Notes under the pieces: model-generated
Told to the model about the DNA's origin: nothing
Database searches by the model: none
Seen by the model: the letters and a program-made list of their open reading frames with translations, nothing else
Shown here: piece after piece, positions 1-10,856 of the stretch
Layout: each line of letters opens with the position of its first letter
Numbering within the stretch: position 1 is the first letter of the stretch
NCBI GenBank assembly: GCA_024220525.1
Contig: JAMYWO010000035.1
Coordinates: 132,332 to 196,331, forward strand
Length of the DNA: 64,000 bases
Source of the DNA: Cochliopodium minus
Lineage: Eukaryota; Discosea; Himatismenida; Cochliopodiidae
Direction of reading: 5' to 3'
Translations under genes and position numbers: made by a program

Positions 1-75
1 ATTTTTTATTTTTTATTTTTTATTTTTTATTTTTTATTTTTTATTTTTTATTTTTTATTTTTTATTTTTTATTGA
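1..75. repeat. ATTTTTT 7-mer simple repeat
   Basis: A perfect run of the 7-base unit ATTTTTT fills the left edge of the window. It lies in the intron before the first visible exon. The same or the complementary unit recurs in many introns of the window. Confidence 0.95.
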
Positions 76-152
76 TTTAAAATTTTTTAATTATTTATTA
101 TTTTTTTATTATTTATTATTTTTTGATTCTTTTTTTATTTTTCATTTTTTAG

Positions 153-1076
153 AGAAATTCTTCGACGAAGCCACCCAACAAAACTCCCAAAAAATTTTTG
201 ACAGCGAAGAACATCTTACTCAAAATCTTTTGGTGAGAATCAAAGAAGTTGATTCCCTACTAATTCAGCAAAGAACATATATCGAATGTTTAAAAACTGA
301 ACCCCTTCTTTGGCGCCATCCAGTAAAAATAATTAATTTTTATTTATTAAAATTAATTTTATTTTATTTTATTTTTGATAAAGATTGCTTTACACAAAAA
401 CTTTGTTATTTCAACAATTTTTGAAGAAATTAGCGAAGAAATTTATTGGTAAGAAATTTTTTTTTTATTTTTTATTTTTTTTTTTGAAACAAAGTATTTC
501 ATTATTTATGATTTCATTTTTAATTTCATTTTTAGGATTGAAAAATGCTCAAATATTTTGAATTCTAAACATAATGTTTTGGAAAAACAACTATTAAACA
601 CTATCAATCCTCACATCAAAAAAATGAATCTGGAAATTTCTGCTTGTGTCAAGTCCCTCACGGACATCATCAAAAACAACAGTAAAAATAATTTGAAAAT
701 AAATATCAAAAATTCCCAGAATAAATTTTAATTTTTTTTTTAAAAAAAAGATATAAATTATTTTTCAAAATATCAACCTTGGTCAAGTGATGGTAAAAAA
801 TTTTTTTAATTTTAATTAAAATTCAAATTTTGATTTAAATTTTTTTTTTTGGTAGAGGTAATTAAACTTGGTGAGGAATTGGACGAGATTTCAAAAAAAA
901 AAGTCCGCCAAATCATCAACGAGCTTAAGAAGGGACGTTTTGTAGATATCAGTTCTTTGAGTTGTTATTTGGGTATTGCCTTCTTCTTTCATAAATTGTC
1001 CAAATCTTTTTCCAATTTGAACGACATCGTTTTAGATTTGAAAAGTAATGATTTTTTCAACAGTTCTTTTCTTTAA
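153..1076 (+). CDS. Unknown helical protein, C-terminal part (5' partial)
   Basis: I do not recognise the family. Five exons can be read: 153-322, about 380-445, about 537-680, about 752-790 and about 856-1076, joined by GTAA...AG introns with consistent phase, ending in TAA at 1076. The translated part is about 210 residues, rich in Lys, Glu, Leu and Ile. It contains helical stretches such as QNLLVRIKEVDSLLIQQR and GEELDEISKKKVRQIINELK that could form coiled coils, and a short motif EPLLWRHP. The start lies left of the window. A membrane span or signal peptide is not seen in this part. Confidence 0.6.
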
Positions 1077-1754
1077 TTAAGAACTTTTCCTTTGTACCAT
1101 TCTTATTTTTTTGTCAATATAATTTATTTTTAATTTATTAAAAACTTTTCTTTATATTTTTTTCTTTTTCTTTTTTTTTTTTGTGAAGAGTGAAGTATGA
1201 AATGGAGTTTAACATGAGATCCCTTTTTCAATTTATTTTATTTTCAAAATTATCTCGAAATGCTTCGAATCATAATTCTCATCAAATTGATTCAATTGAA
1301 ATATGATCATATATTCTTGATAAAAGTGTAATACATATCAATAGATTATTTTTTTTTCTCTACAATTTAATTAAGTGAGATATAAAGAAAGAAGAGGATA
1401 TTGATCAAGACGAAATAGGCCAATTCTTTCCCTTTTGGGAGAAATAGATTTAGGAAAGAATATTTTCTCTCCAAATACAGATTCATTTTCGATATCAAAG
1501 AAGAGGATAATGATATGGTGGAATGATGGTATTCAATAGGTTCATTTTGCAATTCCATTTTTTTATTTTTCAAAAATGTAAAAAATAAAATTAATGACGT
1601 TATAATTATGAGTTGTACACTCGATGATGTATTGAAATTCATATTCTTGAAAATTTCTCAGTTCATAAAAAGCAATATAAAATAATATCTCAAATATTAT
1701 ATCAAAAAGAAAAAAAAAGGGAGTTTTCTATCTAACTTATTCACAAAACATTGA
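1077..1754. other. Intergenic stretch, 678 bp
   Basis: Mostly A/T-rich spacer between two plus-strand genes. The part from 1380 to 1640 is more mixed in composition than the usual introns and holds the only open frame of note, a short minus-strand ORF listed separately. I see no RNA gene here. Confidence 0.6.
1367..1642 (-). CDS. Possible small membrane protein (uncertain)
   Basis: A 91-codon minus-strand frame opens with ATG at 1642. Residues about 10-24 (VQLIIITSLILFFTF) are strongly hydrophobic, then a charged middle follows, and a second hydrophobic stretch (YFVLINILFFLYISL) ends the protein. The base composition of this stretch is more even than in the surrounding spacer, which is the main reason for listing it. 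I recognise no family, and a chance ORF in AT-rich DNA is a real alternative. Confidence 0.25.
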   Translation of the reverse strand: MNFNTSSSVQLIIITSLILFFTFLKNKKMELQNEPIEYHHSTISLSSSLISKMNLYLERKYSFLNLFLPKGKELAYFVLINILFFLYISLN

Positions 1755-4176
1755 ATGAAGAAAGAGAAAAGAGAAAAACAAATACAATATGGGACAGGTA
1801 AAGCATCTTTTCATTAAAATTTAAAAGAAGACCAAAATTTTCTCGATTGTTAAAATCATCATTCAAATAACCAGGCCCTCATGTGGATTCCAATCCTAGG
1901 AACATGTGGGAAAAGGTGATATCAAGCGACGAAAAAAACAAAACGAAGATAGATAGATTCAGAATCTTCCAATCCCAAATCACAATGATGGATCAACAAA
2001 AAGATGATAGTGGATTGGAAGGCAAATAAATAAAATTTTTTTTTTTTTTTATTTAAATTAAATTTAACTGAAAATTATTTTTTTTTTTCAACAACTTTGA
2101 ATAGTAATTCCTGGATTTTACAAGTACTCCGAAAAGTATTTCATTATATCAAACGAAAAAGAGCCTCATGGTTTCAACCCATCAATTGGAAGTTATAACA
2201 GAAAATTTCTGCCTGGTAAAAAATTTATTTTTTAAAATAAAATTATTTTTCAATGTAATTATTTTATTTTTTTTTAAAAACTTCCAAAGAATTTTTTTTA
2301 TAATTTTTTTTTTTTTTGAATTATAGACTATGACAAAGACATTATAAACTGTTTTGTGCCCGTCCAAAGGATACCTGTTGATTGGGACGAGAAAGTTGAC
2401 ATGGAAAAAACTAAAAAGTAAAAAAAAAAAATTCTTTTATTACTTGTTTTTCATAAAAAATATTCATTTATTACTTGTTATTAAAACAAAATATTTTTTA
2501 TTCAAAAATTTTTTTTTTTTACTAAAAATAATTTAATAAATTTGTTTTAGTGGGTTGAGTGAAATCAAAGAGTTGGACAAAGTGGTAAAGTTGATACACA
2601 GAGATTACAACGACCATAAAAAATTGAAATTCAATCCAACTAAAGCAGGAGACATGGTATTTATTTATTATAATTTAAAAAATAAATTAATTTATAATCA
2701 AATTTTTTTTTAATTTTTTTTAAATTTTTTTTTTTAATTTTTTTTTTAATTTTTTTTTTATTTTTATTTTTATTTTTTTCCCAAAAGATTATCTGGGATA
2801 TCAGATGTGCACATAAGAACGGTGACAACAACAAGACTGACCACAGCAGACAGACATTCTACCACGCTTACTTGGCTGCGATCGACATCAACCTCCCCTC
2901 CATCCAATCCAACAACAAATGCAGACAAACTGGTTTGCATCCCACAGACTTTCCAAAAAAGTAAAAAAAAAAAATTTATTGATTTTTTTTAAAATTTTTT
3001 TAAATTTTTTTCTTGATAATTTTAAACTTTAATTTAAATTAATGATTTTTGATTATTTATTTATTTTTTTAAAATAATTTTAAACTTTAATTTATTTATT
3101 GATAGATATCATCATTCTTAAAAAATTTCAATTTATTAATTCATTTTCATTTATTCATTGGTTTTTTTTTGGTTCATTTTTTTTTAATTTTTTTTTTTGA
3201 TTTTTTTTTTTTGATTTATTTTTTGTTATTTTTTTTTTAAATTTTTTTTTTTGACAGATATTCTCAAATAGAAATGGAGGGATATCAACCATATGAACTT
3301 GACGAACTAGGAAAAAATCTTTATTGTGAAACCGAATGGGAAAATAATGAAAACAAAGAGTGGATAAACGCATTTCCCATCACTGAAAAACATTTTCAAT
3401 TTTATCAAAAATATGGATACGTAAAACATTTTTTTATTTTTTTTTTTATTTTTTATTATTTTTTTTTTTTTCCATTTTTTAATTAGGTTGTTGTGGAGAA
3501 TGTAGTTGATGAAAATTTGGTGAGGGAATTCAAAGAAGAAACTAAAGATTTTGTACTTAAAAAATCTGGGATTGATATCACATCTGAAAATACCATTGAA
3601 AAAACATTGACAAGTACAAAGTGGTATTATTTGATTTTATTTTTATTTTTATTATTTTTTGATTTTATTTTGATTTCATTTTTTTATTTTTTTGATTTTT
3701 ATTGATTTAATTTTCTTTTTTAAATGTAGGACAAAAGTGGCTGGTGCTTTTGGAGGGATGTTAGAACTATTTTGGTCTCCATCTACTGAGAAAATCAGAT
3801 GTCATCCTAACTCTTATTCCGTTACATCACAGTTTCTAAAACGTAAAGATTTTTAAAATTTAAAATTTAAAATTAAAAATTAAAAATTAAAAGAAAATAA
3901 AAGTAAAAAATTAAAAAAAATCAAAAAAAATTGACCAAAAATTTTTCTTTAGTTTCTTGGTGTACGAACAAGTTTCCTTTTGAAAATCCTTTTCATCAAA
4001 TTCTTTCTCCTCATAAGCTTTGGTTGTACATTGATAGACAAAATTTGAGGTTTACAGACAAAGTTTTGGAAAAAGTCAACAAAAACACTTTAGAGGAAAG
4101 TAACAACGAAAATAACCAACAACAAGACAAAAACAATAAAAACAATCAAAAGAAAAAAAATAACAAAAAGAAATAA
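1755..4176 (+). CDS. PhyH-type 2-oxoglutarate/Fe(II) dioxygenase with swapped halves
   Basis: Ten exons encode about 440 residues. The start at 1755 is fixed by phase: exon 1 (1755-1797) ends one base into a codon, and exon 2 (from 1875) is only open in the matching phase. The first half carries the catalytic signature of the phytanoyl-CoA dioxygenase superfamily: PHVD near residues 16-19 (HxD iron ligands), DDSGLEVIPGFYKY near 58-72, GDMIIWDIRCAH with the distal His near 175, and a candidate 2-oxoglutarate Arg in HSRQTFYHAYL. It then shows YELDELGKNLYC, which resembles the usual C-terminal end of this family. The second half begins FYQKYGYVVVENVV, the usual N-terminal motif, and continues to GMLELFWSPS and LWLYIDRQNLRF, which normally precede HxD. 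The tail is Asn/Lys/Gln-rich. Intron 2 (2022-2104) uses a GC donor. Substrate unknown. Confidence 0.75.
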
Positions 4177-4228
4177 ATTAATTTATTCATCAAAAAATGT
4201 GTTTTTTTTTATTTTTTTAATTCTTTTT

Positions 4229-6255
4229 TCAATTTTCCACTCTTTTCAACAACATTCCATTTTGATAATCAACATAAGCTTGCATCAAATCTTCTTGTGA
4301 AGCCATCACAAAAGGTCCTCTTTGGAAGATTGGTTCACCCTAAATATTAAAAAAGGAAAATCATTTCTATTATTTTTTTTTTTTATTTTTTTTTTACGAT
4401 TGGTTTTGCAGCTACTAAAATGAAAGAAACTCTGTTATCGTCTGTACTTACACTAACAAAGTCTCCTTCATAATCAAAAACTACAATATTTCCTTCATTT
4501 ATTTCTCTTTTGGAATTTCCTTCTCCAAAAGAGGCAGTTCCTTCAAACACATAAGCAAAACAAGTGTAACCTTTAATAATAAAATTTTTTATTTTTTATT
4601 TTTTTTTTTGAATAATTTTTGATTTATTTTTTTGAAATTTTAATTTGAAGGGTACCTTTTGAAATTAGATAATCAAATTGAGTGTTTGGAGAAAGTCTCA
4701 CATCGAGATATGTAGGATCAGTTACTACGCCTGTGACAGGTCCTATAATCTTTTAATAAAATTTTTAATTTTTTTCATTTTCACATATTATTTTTATTAT
4801 TTTTATTATCTATTATTTTTTCTTTTTTTATTTTTATTTTTTATTTTTTTTCATTTTTTTTGTTTTTTTATTTTTATTTTATTTTATTTTTTATTTTTTA
4901 TTTATTTAATATTTCTTTATTTTTTATTTTTTATTTTTTATTTTTTATATTTTTATTATTTTTCTAATCATTTTCTATTTTCTATTTTTTTATTTTTTAT
5001 TTTTTATTTTTTATTTTTTATTTTTTTATTATCTATTTTTTTTTATTTTTTTATTTTTTTATTTTTTTATTTTTTTTATTTTTTTTTTTTACATTTTCAT
5101 ATTTTCCTGCGATAACTTTTACTTTTGCATTATTATTTTCCACAACAGGTATATCTTCAACTTGAATGTCTTGATATCTTGGCTTGCACATTTTGTCTTT
5201 TTTTGGCAAATTGATCCACATTTGAAATCCATGTACCATTCCCTATTTTGAAATAAGAAAATAAATAAAAAGAAAAATAAAATTTGAAAAAAAAAAAATA
5301 AAATAAAAAATAATAGATTATAAAAAATAAAAAAAAAAAATTACCTCTGTTTGTTTTGGCATTTCTGAATGTATAATTCCAGCTAATTTTAAAAAATACT
5401 TAAAAAGATTTAATAATATTACTGAAAAATTATACCTCCAGCGGTCATCCATTGCACACTTCCATCTTTAGAAAAATTTAAAATATCAAAATAAAATAAC
5501 TAATAATAAAATAAAATTAAAAACAAATTAAAACAAAAATTTAAAAAATAATTAAGAAAATAAGTATTAAATCAAAATAAAAAAATGTTTCAAAAAAAAT
5601 AAAAATACTAAAAAAAAATAATTATTGGAAAAATATGTAATATAAATTATTAAGAAAATAAAATAAATAAAAAATAAATAAAAATACCCTTTAATAATCC
5701 CACATTTCCCATATGGTCTCTGTGTTCAAATGACTTTAATTTTTAATTAAAATGAACAAATAGAAAAGAAAGTTTGGGTTTTTACCCCTTTCAACATGTA
5801 TGTCACTGTTTCAAACCCTCTGTGTGGATGATCTGGAAATCCTTTGAGATAATCCTTATTTCAAAAAAAAGTAAATTTTGTCAAAAGAAAAACAAATTTT
5901 TAAAAAAAAAAAAATTACATCAGGATTTTCTGTGAAAAAATTTAAATAAAATAAATTAAAATATAAAAATAAAGGATGTTTCAAATACCATTTTTAAATT
6001 CATCCAACATGAGGAATGGATCCAAATTCCTCAAATTTCCTGTCCCTATTGACCTGTGGATTTTTACTCCAGCACCTTCCATAAACTCCTAAAGATTAAT
6101 GTTTAAGATATTTTTATTTTGACAGTTTATTTTTCTTGATTAAAATATATTCATACTTGGCTCTTAAAATATTGTCCTATCTTTCTATATGATTTCATTT
6201 CTATGGATCCTAAATAAAATAGAATCAAAAAGATTATAATCAATTTTGCTTTCAT
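4229..6255 (-). CDS. Pirin-family cupin with N-terminal hydrophobic segment
   Basis: Pirins are iron-binding bicupin proteins acting as transcription cofactors or quercetinase-like enzymes. About ten exons on the minus strand give the full family order: FMEGAGVKIHRSIG, then LDPFLMLDEF, then FPDHPHRGFETVTYM, then WMTAGAGIIHSEMP, then EGMVHGFQMWINLPKKDKM and a second cupin with AYVFEGTASFGEG, ending VDYQNGMLLKRVEN. The metal ligands are present as the two His of HPHRG and the His and Glu of IIHSE. The first ATG gives an N-terminus with h-region LIIIFLILFYLG, which looks like a signal peptide. No GT donor allows this to be spliced out, but translation could instead begin at the later MKSYRKIG. 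A secreted or organellar pirin would be unusual. Confidence 0.9.
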
Positions 6256-6618
6256 TTTTTTTTTTTTTTTTTTGAATTTTTTTTTTAGGAAGTTTTTTTT
6301 TTTTTTTTGTTAAGGAAGTTTTTTGGGGAATTTAAAATAATCCCTGTGAAAACAATCCAATGTTCAGAAAAGAAAGAAAAAGAAAAAAAATTGATGGAGA
6401 TTAAAGTTCCCTTTAACAAAAAGAATTTTGTTTTTTATCAAATAATAGAAATATTTTATTTACAAATTAATTCTTTTTTATTTTTTTGTTTTTTTATTGA
6501 AAGGATGTTCCTAATTAAAAGAAAAATTAAATGGATAAATAAAAAAGAAAAATTTTTTTTTTGTTTTTTTTTTTTACAGTGGCATCATTGTTAATTCCAT
6601 CTGATTTAGTTTTTATTT
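6256..6618. other. Spacer between pirin and SEC14 genes, 363 bp
   Basis: Very A/T-rich sequence with long T and A runs. It holds the 5' flank of the pirin gene and the 3' flank of the SEC14 gene. Open frames here are only Lys/Phe homopolymer frames and I do not support any as genes. Confidence 0.6.
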
Positions 6619-8382
6619 TTAAATTTTTTGAAAAAAAGTTAGATTTAAGTTTAAAATCACTTTTTGATCTAAAAAAAAAAAAGTACCAATGCATCCTTCG
6701 CAACCCCAAAACTGAGTATCTTTGCAAGAACAAGAACCTCCAAGAAAAGTTGGTAAATTTTCTTTTAACAAAAATGAATAAAAAAAAATGAAAAAATAAA
6801 AAAATAAAAAAAAATAAAAAAATAAAAAAATAAAATAAATAATAAAATATCAAAAATAAAATTTTTTTTTTTACCTTTAATGAGGTATTTGGAAGCAAAG
6901 GGACACTTGGAGATGTCCCCTACTTTGGTGTCTCCTTTGCAGTAGGCAAACTTTTCCATGCTCTTTTTGCTCACTACGAGAGTGGCTAAAGAGAGGAGGA
7001 CTTTGTAAATGACCAATGGGTTGACCGCCACCGATTTTTCTAAAAATAATGAGTAAATTAAAGATTGAAGATTAAAAAAATAAAAAAATAAAAATAAAAA
7101 ATTGAATGAATAAAAAATTAAATAAATACAAAATAAAAAATAAAAATAAAAAAATAAAATTAATTATTAAAATATTTAAAAAATAAAATTAATTATTAAA
7201 AAATTTAAAAAATAAAATTAATTATTAAAAATAAACTTAATTATTAAAAATAAACATTAGAATTAAAAAAGAAATGAATGAAAAATATTTTTAATTTTAC
7301 CCAAGAGTTGAGGATATATTTGCTCGGATATTTTGGTGGAAATTCCCAATGCTTTGAAAAATTTCTTGGAATTGGAAAGCAAAGAGAATCCTAAAAAAAA
7401 AAAAGTAAAAAATAAAATTAAAAAATAAAAGAAATTAAAAATTTTAAAAAATTTTTTAAATGTAAATTCAAAATATTTGTTTTACCTCTCATGTCGTTGA
7501 TCACCACAAGTTTTACTAGTCTTCTTTCTTCTCTTGCTACTTTATCACATTTGAGGTAAGCCACTTCATCCTGAAACACAAGGAACTCGGCAAGTTCTTG
7601 AGGGGTCACGTGTTTCATCAGTTTTGATCCATTGGATAACCCAGTTCTCAGAATTAACACTAATGAAATGAAAGTGTAAATAAATAAAAAATTATTAAAA
7701 AAAAATTTATTTTTCAATTAAAAAATAAAAAATTTGAAAAAATGAAATAATGATAAAAATAAAACTTATTTAAAATTAAAAAATTAAAATGATAACGATA
7801 AAGATAAAGTAAAAAATTCTTACTTGGTCCTTTATTTTGGTTTTTTGGATGGTCAAAGGAATTTTTTTTTTTTTATAAATTTTCATTTTAAAATTTTTAT
7901 CTTACCTCCATCTTTTGTTGTTTTGTGTATCGTACTTATAGAGTACTTTTTGATGATTTCTCTCTTTGGTGCTCCTTCTATTCCTATTGAATATAAATGG
8001 TGGATAAAAAATTTATAGTTATAATTTGATTGATTAAAACAAATTAATTGATATATGCTTTCAATGGGATATAATATTATTCACAGTGAAAAAATTTTAT
8101 AGAAAGCAAAAATATTTTTTATATTTTACCTTCTGTCTTTGCTTTATTGAGCCATGATATATTTTTTTTTCTGAATTCAATGGTATAATTTATTGCTTCT
8201 ATTGCTTTCTGCCAATCATCATTATCTTTTTTGTGTGATAAGATATATCTGAGAAGGAAAATCTCATCATGTGATTCTTCTAATACTGTGGATAGTTTGT
8301 CCTTCAAGATATTAATCACATCTTGGTGTTTTTTGATTAAAAAATCAATATCTCTATCATCTTCTTTCAATGTTTCTTGCAT
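6619..8382 (-). CDS. SEC14-like (CRAL-TRIO) lipid-transfer protein
   Basis: CRAL-TRIO proteins bind and exchange phospholipids or other hydrophobic ligands. Exon 1 (8382 to about 8130) carries the helical CRAL-TRIO N region (LLRYILSHKKDNDDWQKAIE, then YTIEFRKK). Later exons carry LILRTGLSNG, VINDMRGFSLLSNSKKF, YPQLLEKSVAVNPLVIYKVL and finally NLPTFLGGSCSC, which matches the LP-x-x-LGG-x-C-x-C end typical of SEC14 proteins. The reading frame and the motif DGGPMLIL are only restored if a 6-base exon (7824-7829) is spliced in between GT/AG borders. The protein ends soon after the Cys cluster, at TAA 6619-6621. Ligand unknown. Confidence 0.85.
7824..7829 (-). other. 6-base microexon of the SEC14-like gene
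   Basis: On the minus strand the hexamer GACCAA is flanked by AAAATAAAG before and GTAAGAATT after. Inserted between the neighbouring exons it completes GGA-CCA-A|TG, giving DGGPMLIL, the expected start of the CRAL-TRIO lipid-binding domain. Without it the two flanking exons are out of phase. Confidence 0.65.
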
Positions 8383-8627
8383 TTTTTTTTTGTAATTAAA
8401 TCATGATATATTCAAAGAACAAACATATTTTCATATTGGGTACAAACTTAAAGAAAGAATAAACAATGATATAAAAATTAAATATTTATTCAAAAGAAAT
8501 CGAATAATTAAATGAAAAAAAGGAAATAAAACAAATCATTTGTATTTCGAACCAATATTCATGTTATTCCAGATTCATGAATTCGTGAAATTATTTGAGT
8601 TTTAGATGGATAAATAAAAAAAAAAAA

Positions 8628-9633
8628 ATGAACAATTCCAAGAGAGAATACAAGAAGAATGAATTTATTGATGAAATAAGAATGAAGAATTTGAAATTTC
8701 AAGATGAGATCAAAAAGAAAGTGATAATAAATAACCAGATCTCTTCAAAAAATTATGCAGCGGGAATATTGCCTTGTGTTATCTGCGAAGAAAGTGGAGA
8801 ACCATATTTCCTTCTGGGAAAGAACGGAGCGAATAAATTTTCGGTGTTTTGGGTAATTCTATGCAAAAAAAAATGAATTAATAAAGATTTTAATCAAAAA
8901 TGATAAATAGGGATGGCAAGATAAAGGTGATTAAAAAAAAGAGTTTATAAAACTGAAATTTCAAATATTAAATAATAAAAATAAAAATAATATAAATTTA
9001 ATAAAATTAAATGAATGCATCATTTAAAAGGTGATGATAATTGTGAGTACACTGCTTGTAGAGAAGCTACTGAAGAAGGCTTGTCATGTTTTGGGAGTTT
9101 TGAAGTTTTGGCAAAGGCTCTATCTTCTCCAGACTCCTCCGAATTGATCTTTAATCATTGTTTCTTAGTCTATTTAGGAAAATTATCAATCCAAAAAATG
9201 AATAATATTGTTAACAACTTTAATTTAGTAAGGTAAACTTATTTGTATAATCTTTTATTTTTTCACTTTAAAATATTTTTATTTTTTGAGATTATCTTGA
9301 ATAATTTTAAATTTTTTATTGTAAAAATTATGAATTTTAAATTTTTTTCAATTTTTAATTAGATATGGTTCAAAAAAACTTAGTCGATGTCAAAAAGAAA
9401 TGAATGAAGTCAGATGGTTTAATGCTGCACATTTTAGAGAGGCCATCATTAATTTAGGAGAAAAGAAAAGTGATTTCCATCTCAAGGAATTCAAGGAGAA
9501 AGAAAGTTTAAGAGACTTTTTCCAAGGTCACATGGCCTACATAAGTTGGAATGAAAAAACTCTGCTTTATAAACTTTGTTGCGAAAAAAAAGCTCCTCTT
9601 GATTGTTCTCCTTTTAACAACATTTTCAATTAA
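8628..9633 (+). CDS. Nudix hydrolase family protein
   Basis: Four exons, all introns GT-AG with matching phase, encode about 290 residues. The start ATG at 8628 follows a run of A, typical of this genome. Residues from about 45 read AAGILPCVICEESGEPYFLL, then WGWQDKGDDNCEYTACREAT and EEGLSCFGSFEVL. This is the arrangement of the Nudix subgroup with AGxLP...LLG followed by a shortened box; the box here is REATEEGL rather than the textbook REUxEExGU. The C-terminal half (NEVRWFNAAHFREAI onward) is less conserved and may hold the substrate-selectivity region. The substrate, probably a nucleoside diphosphate derivative, cannot be predicted. Confidence 0.75.
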
Positions 9634-9788
9634 AATTAGTTTTTATAAATGTTTCAATTAAAGTTTTTCAAAAAAAACAAGATTTATATCAAAGACCAAA
9701 ATTTTAAAGTAATTGCCTTTTGATATAATCCTTGTAACTTTTTTTAAATAAATTAAAAATTGTAACCATCTTGAAACAAAAAGTATTA

Positions 9789-10812
9789 ATGGGAAATTTA
9801 ACTACATTATATCCCAATAATAAAAACTATGAAGTATCTGGGACTGATGTTGAAATCAATGATAAATATGAATCTCAAATAAATATCCCCAAACCTATTT
9901 TAATGTTGATTATCTGCAGATTGGAAATGAGGGATTTGAATTCTATTCTATCTTCTTCAAAACAATTTTATTTTTTAACAAAGATGGGTATAAAAATTTG
10001 AGAATTTTGAAATTGAATATATTAAAATTCTTCTTTGAAGATCAATTCTGGAAAGAGCTTGTTGATTTTCATTCAGACATTAACAAAGATATACTAGTTA
10101 ATGTAACCAATAAAACAAGCTGGAAAGAGATTTTTCTGTTTTACTTACATGGATGGGACGAAGTAAAGTCAAACAATACACGTGTTTACTTTAATTATCG
10201 TATGTTGTATCATCAAAAAAATTATGGACTTGCAGCTGCTTTTTCTAAAAAGAAATTTGTTACTGGAAAGAAAAATATGCTCTTTAAATTTAGATTGAAA
10301 ATATTTTTTGGAACAAATTATGCGACAGGTGTTTGTAAAGAAAAAGCGTAAAAGGTTTAAAGTATAAAAAAAAATATTTAATATTTGTTTCTTTTAAGAG
10401 AGAATAATACATGGTGAGAATAATTTAAAATTTTTTTTATTTTTCAATAAACTATTTAAAAAAGGTTGCATGGAGGGGGTCTTGGATGGGGAGCGTAAAA
10501 AAACAGATTCAAAAATTATTTTAAAATAGTCTCTAACACTTTTTATTAAGATTCAAACCTGGTTTGATAAACTACAAAGAAAATTGGGAAGGATTTTCTC
10601 TTTTTAAAGTTTTAATAACTAAAGAGCCCAAATTTTATGTTTACAACAATCACACAAAGCAAGAAATCAGCTTCGGGTTTGTGAGAAGTGATGTCCTAGT
10701 TCGTTTCTATGTAATTATCTCTAAGGAAAACCACCAAGCAGAGTTTTTAACTGTAGAATGTATCAAAGAAGTTCCAAAAATAATTACCAAAACTTTTATG
10801 GAATCAATTTAA
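9789..10812 (+). CDS. F-box-like paralogue 1 (MGN family)
   Basis: First of five related genes. Five exons: 9789-9987, 10041-10347, 10399-10413 (a 15-base microexon), 10465-10494 and 10551-10812. The N-terminus MGNLTT could be myristoylated. An F-box-like helix bundle follows (INIPKPILMLIICRLEMRDL, then SSSKQFYFL). The middle has the family signature GWDEV, AFSKKKFVTGKKNMLFKFRL and YATGVC, then LHGGGLGWGAFKPGL. The C-terminal part has KVLITKEPKFYVYNN and RFYVIISKENHQAEFL. The C-terminal two-thirds looks like an all-beta domain, perhaps SPRY-like, but I could not assign it firmly. A role as substrate receptor of an SCF ubiquitin ligase is inferred only from the F-box-like segment. Confidence 0.7.
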
Positions 10813-10856
10813 AAAATAAAATTCAATTTAAAAATAAAAATAACATAAAAAAAAAA

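Noticed and set aside
4678-5115. 145-codon Phe/Tyr/Leu-rich plus-strand frame
   Set aside because: It is the T-run intron of the pirin gene read through; no real protein composition.
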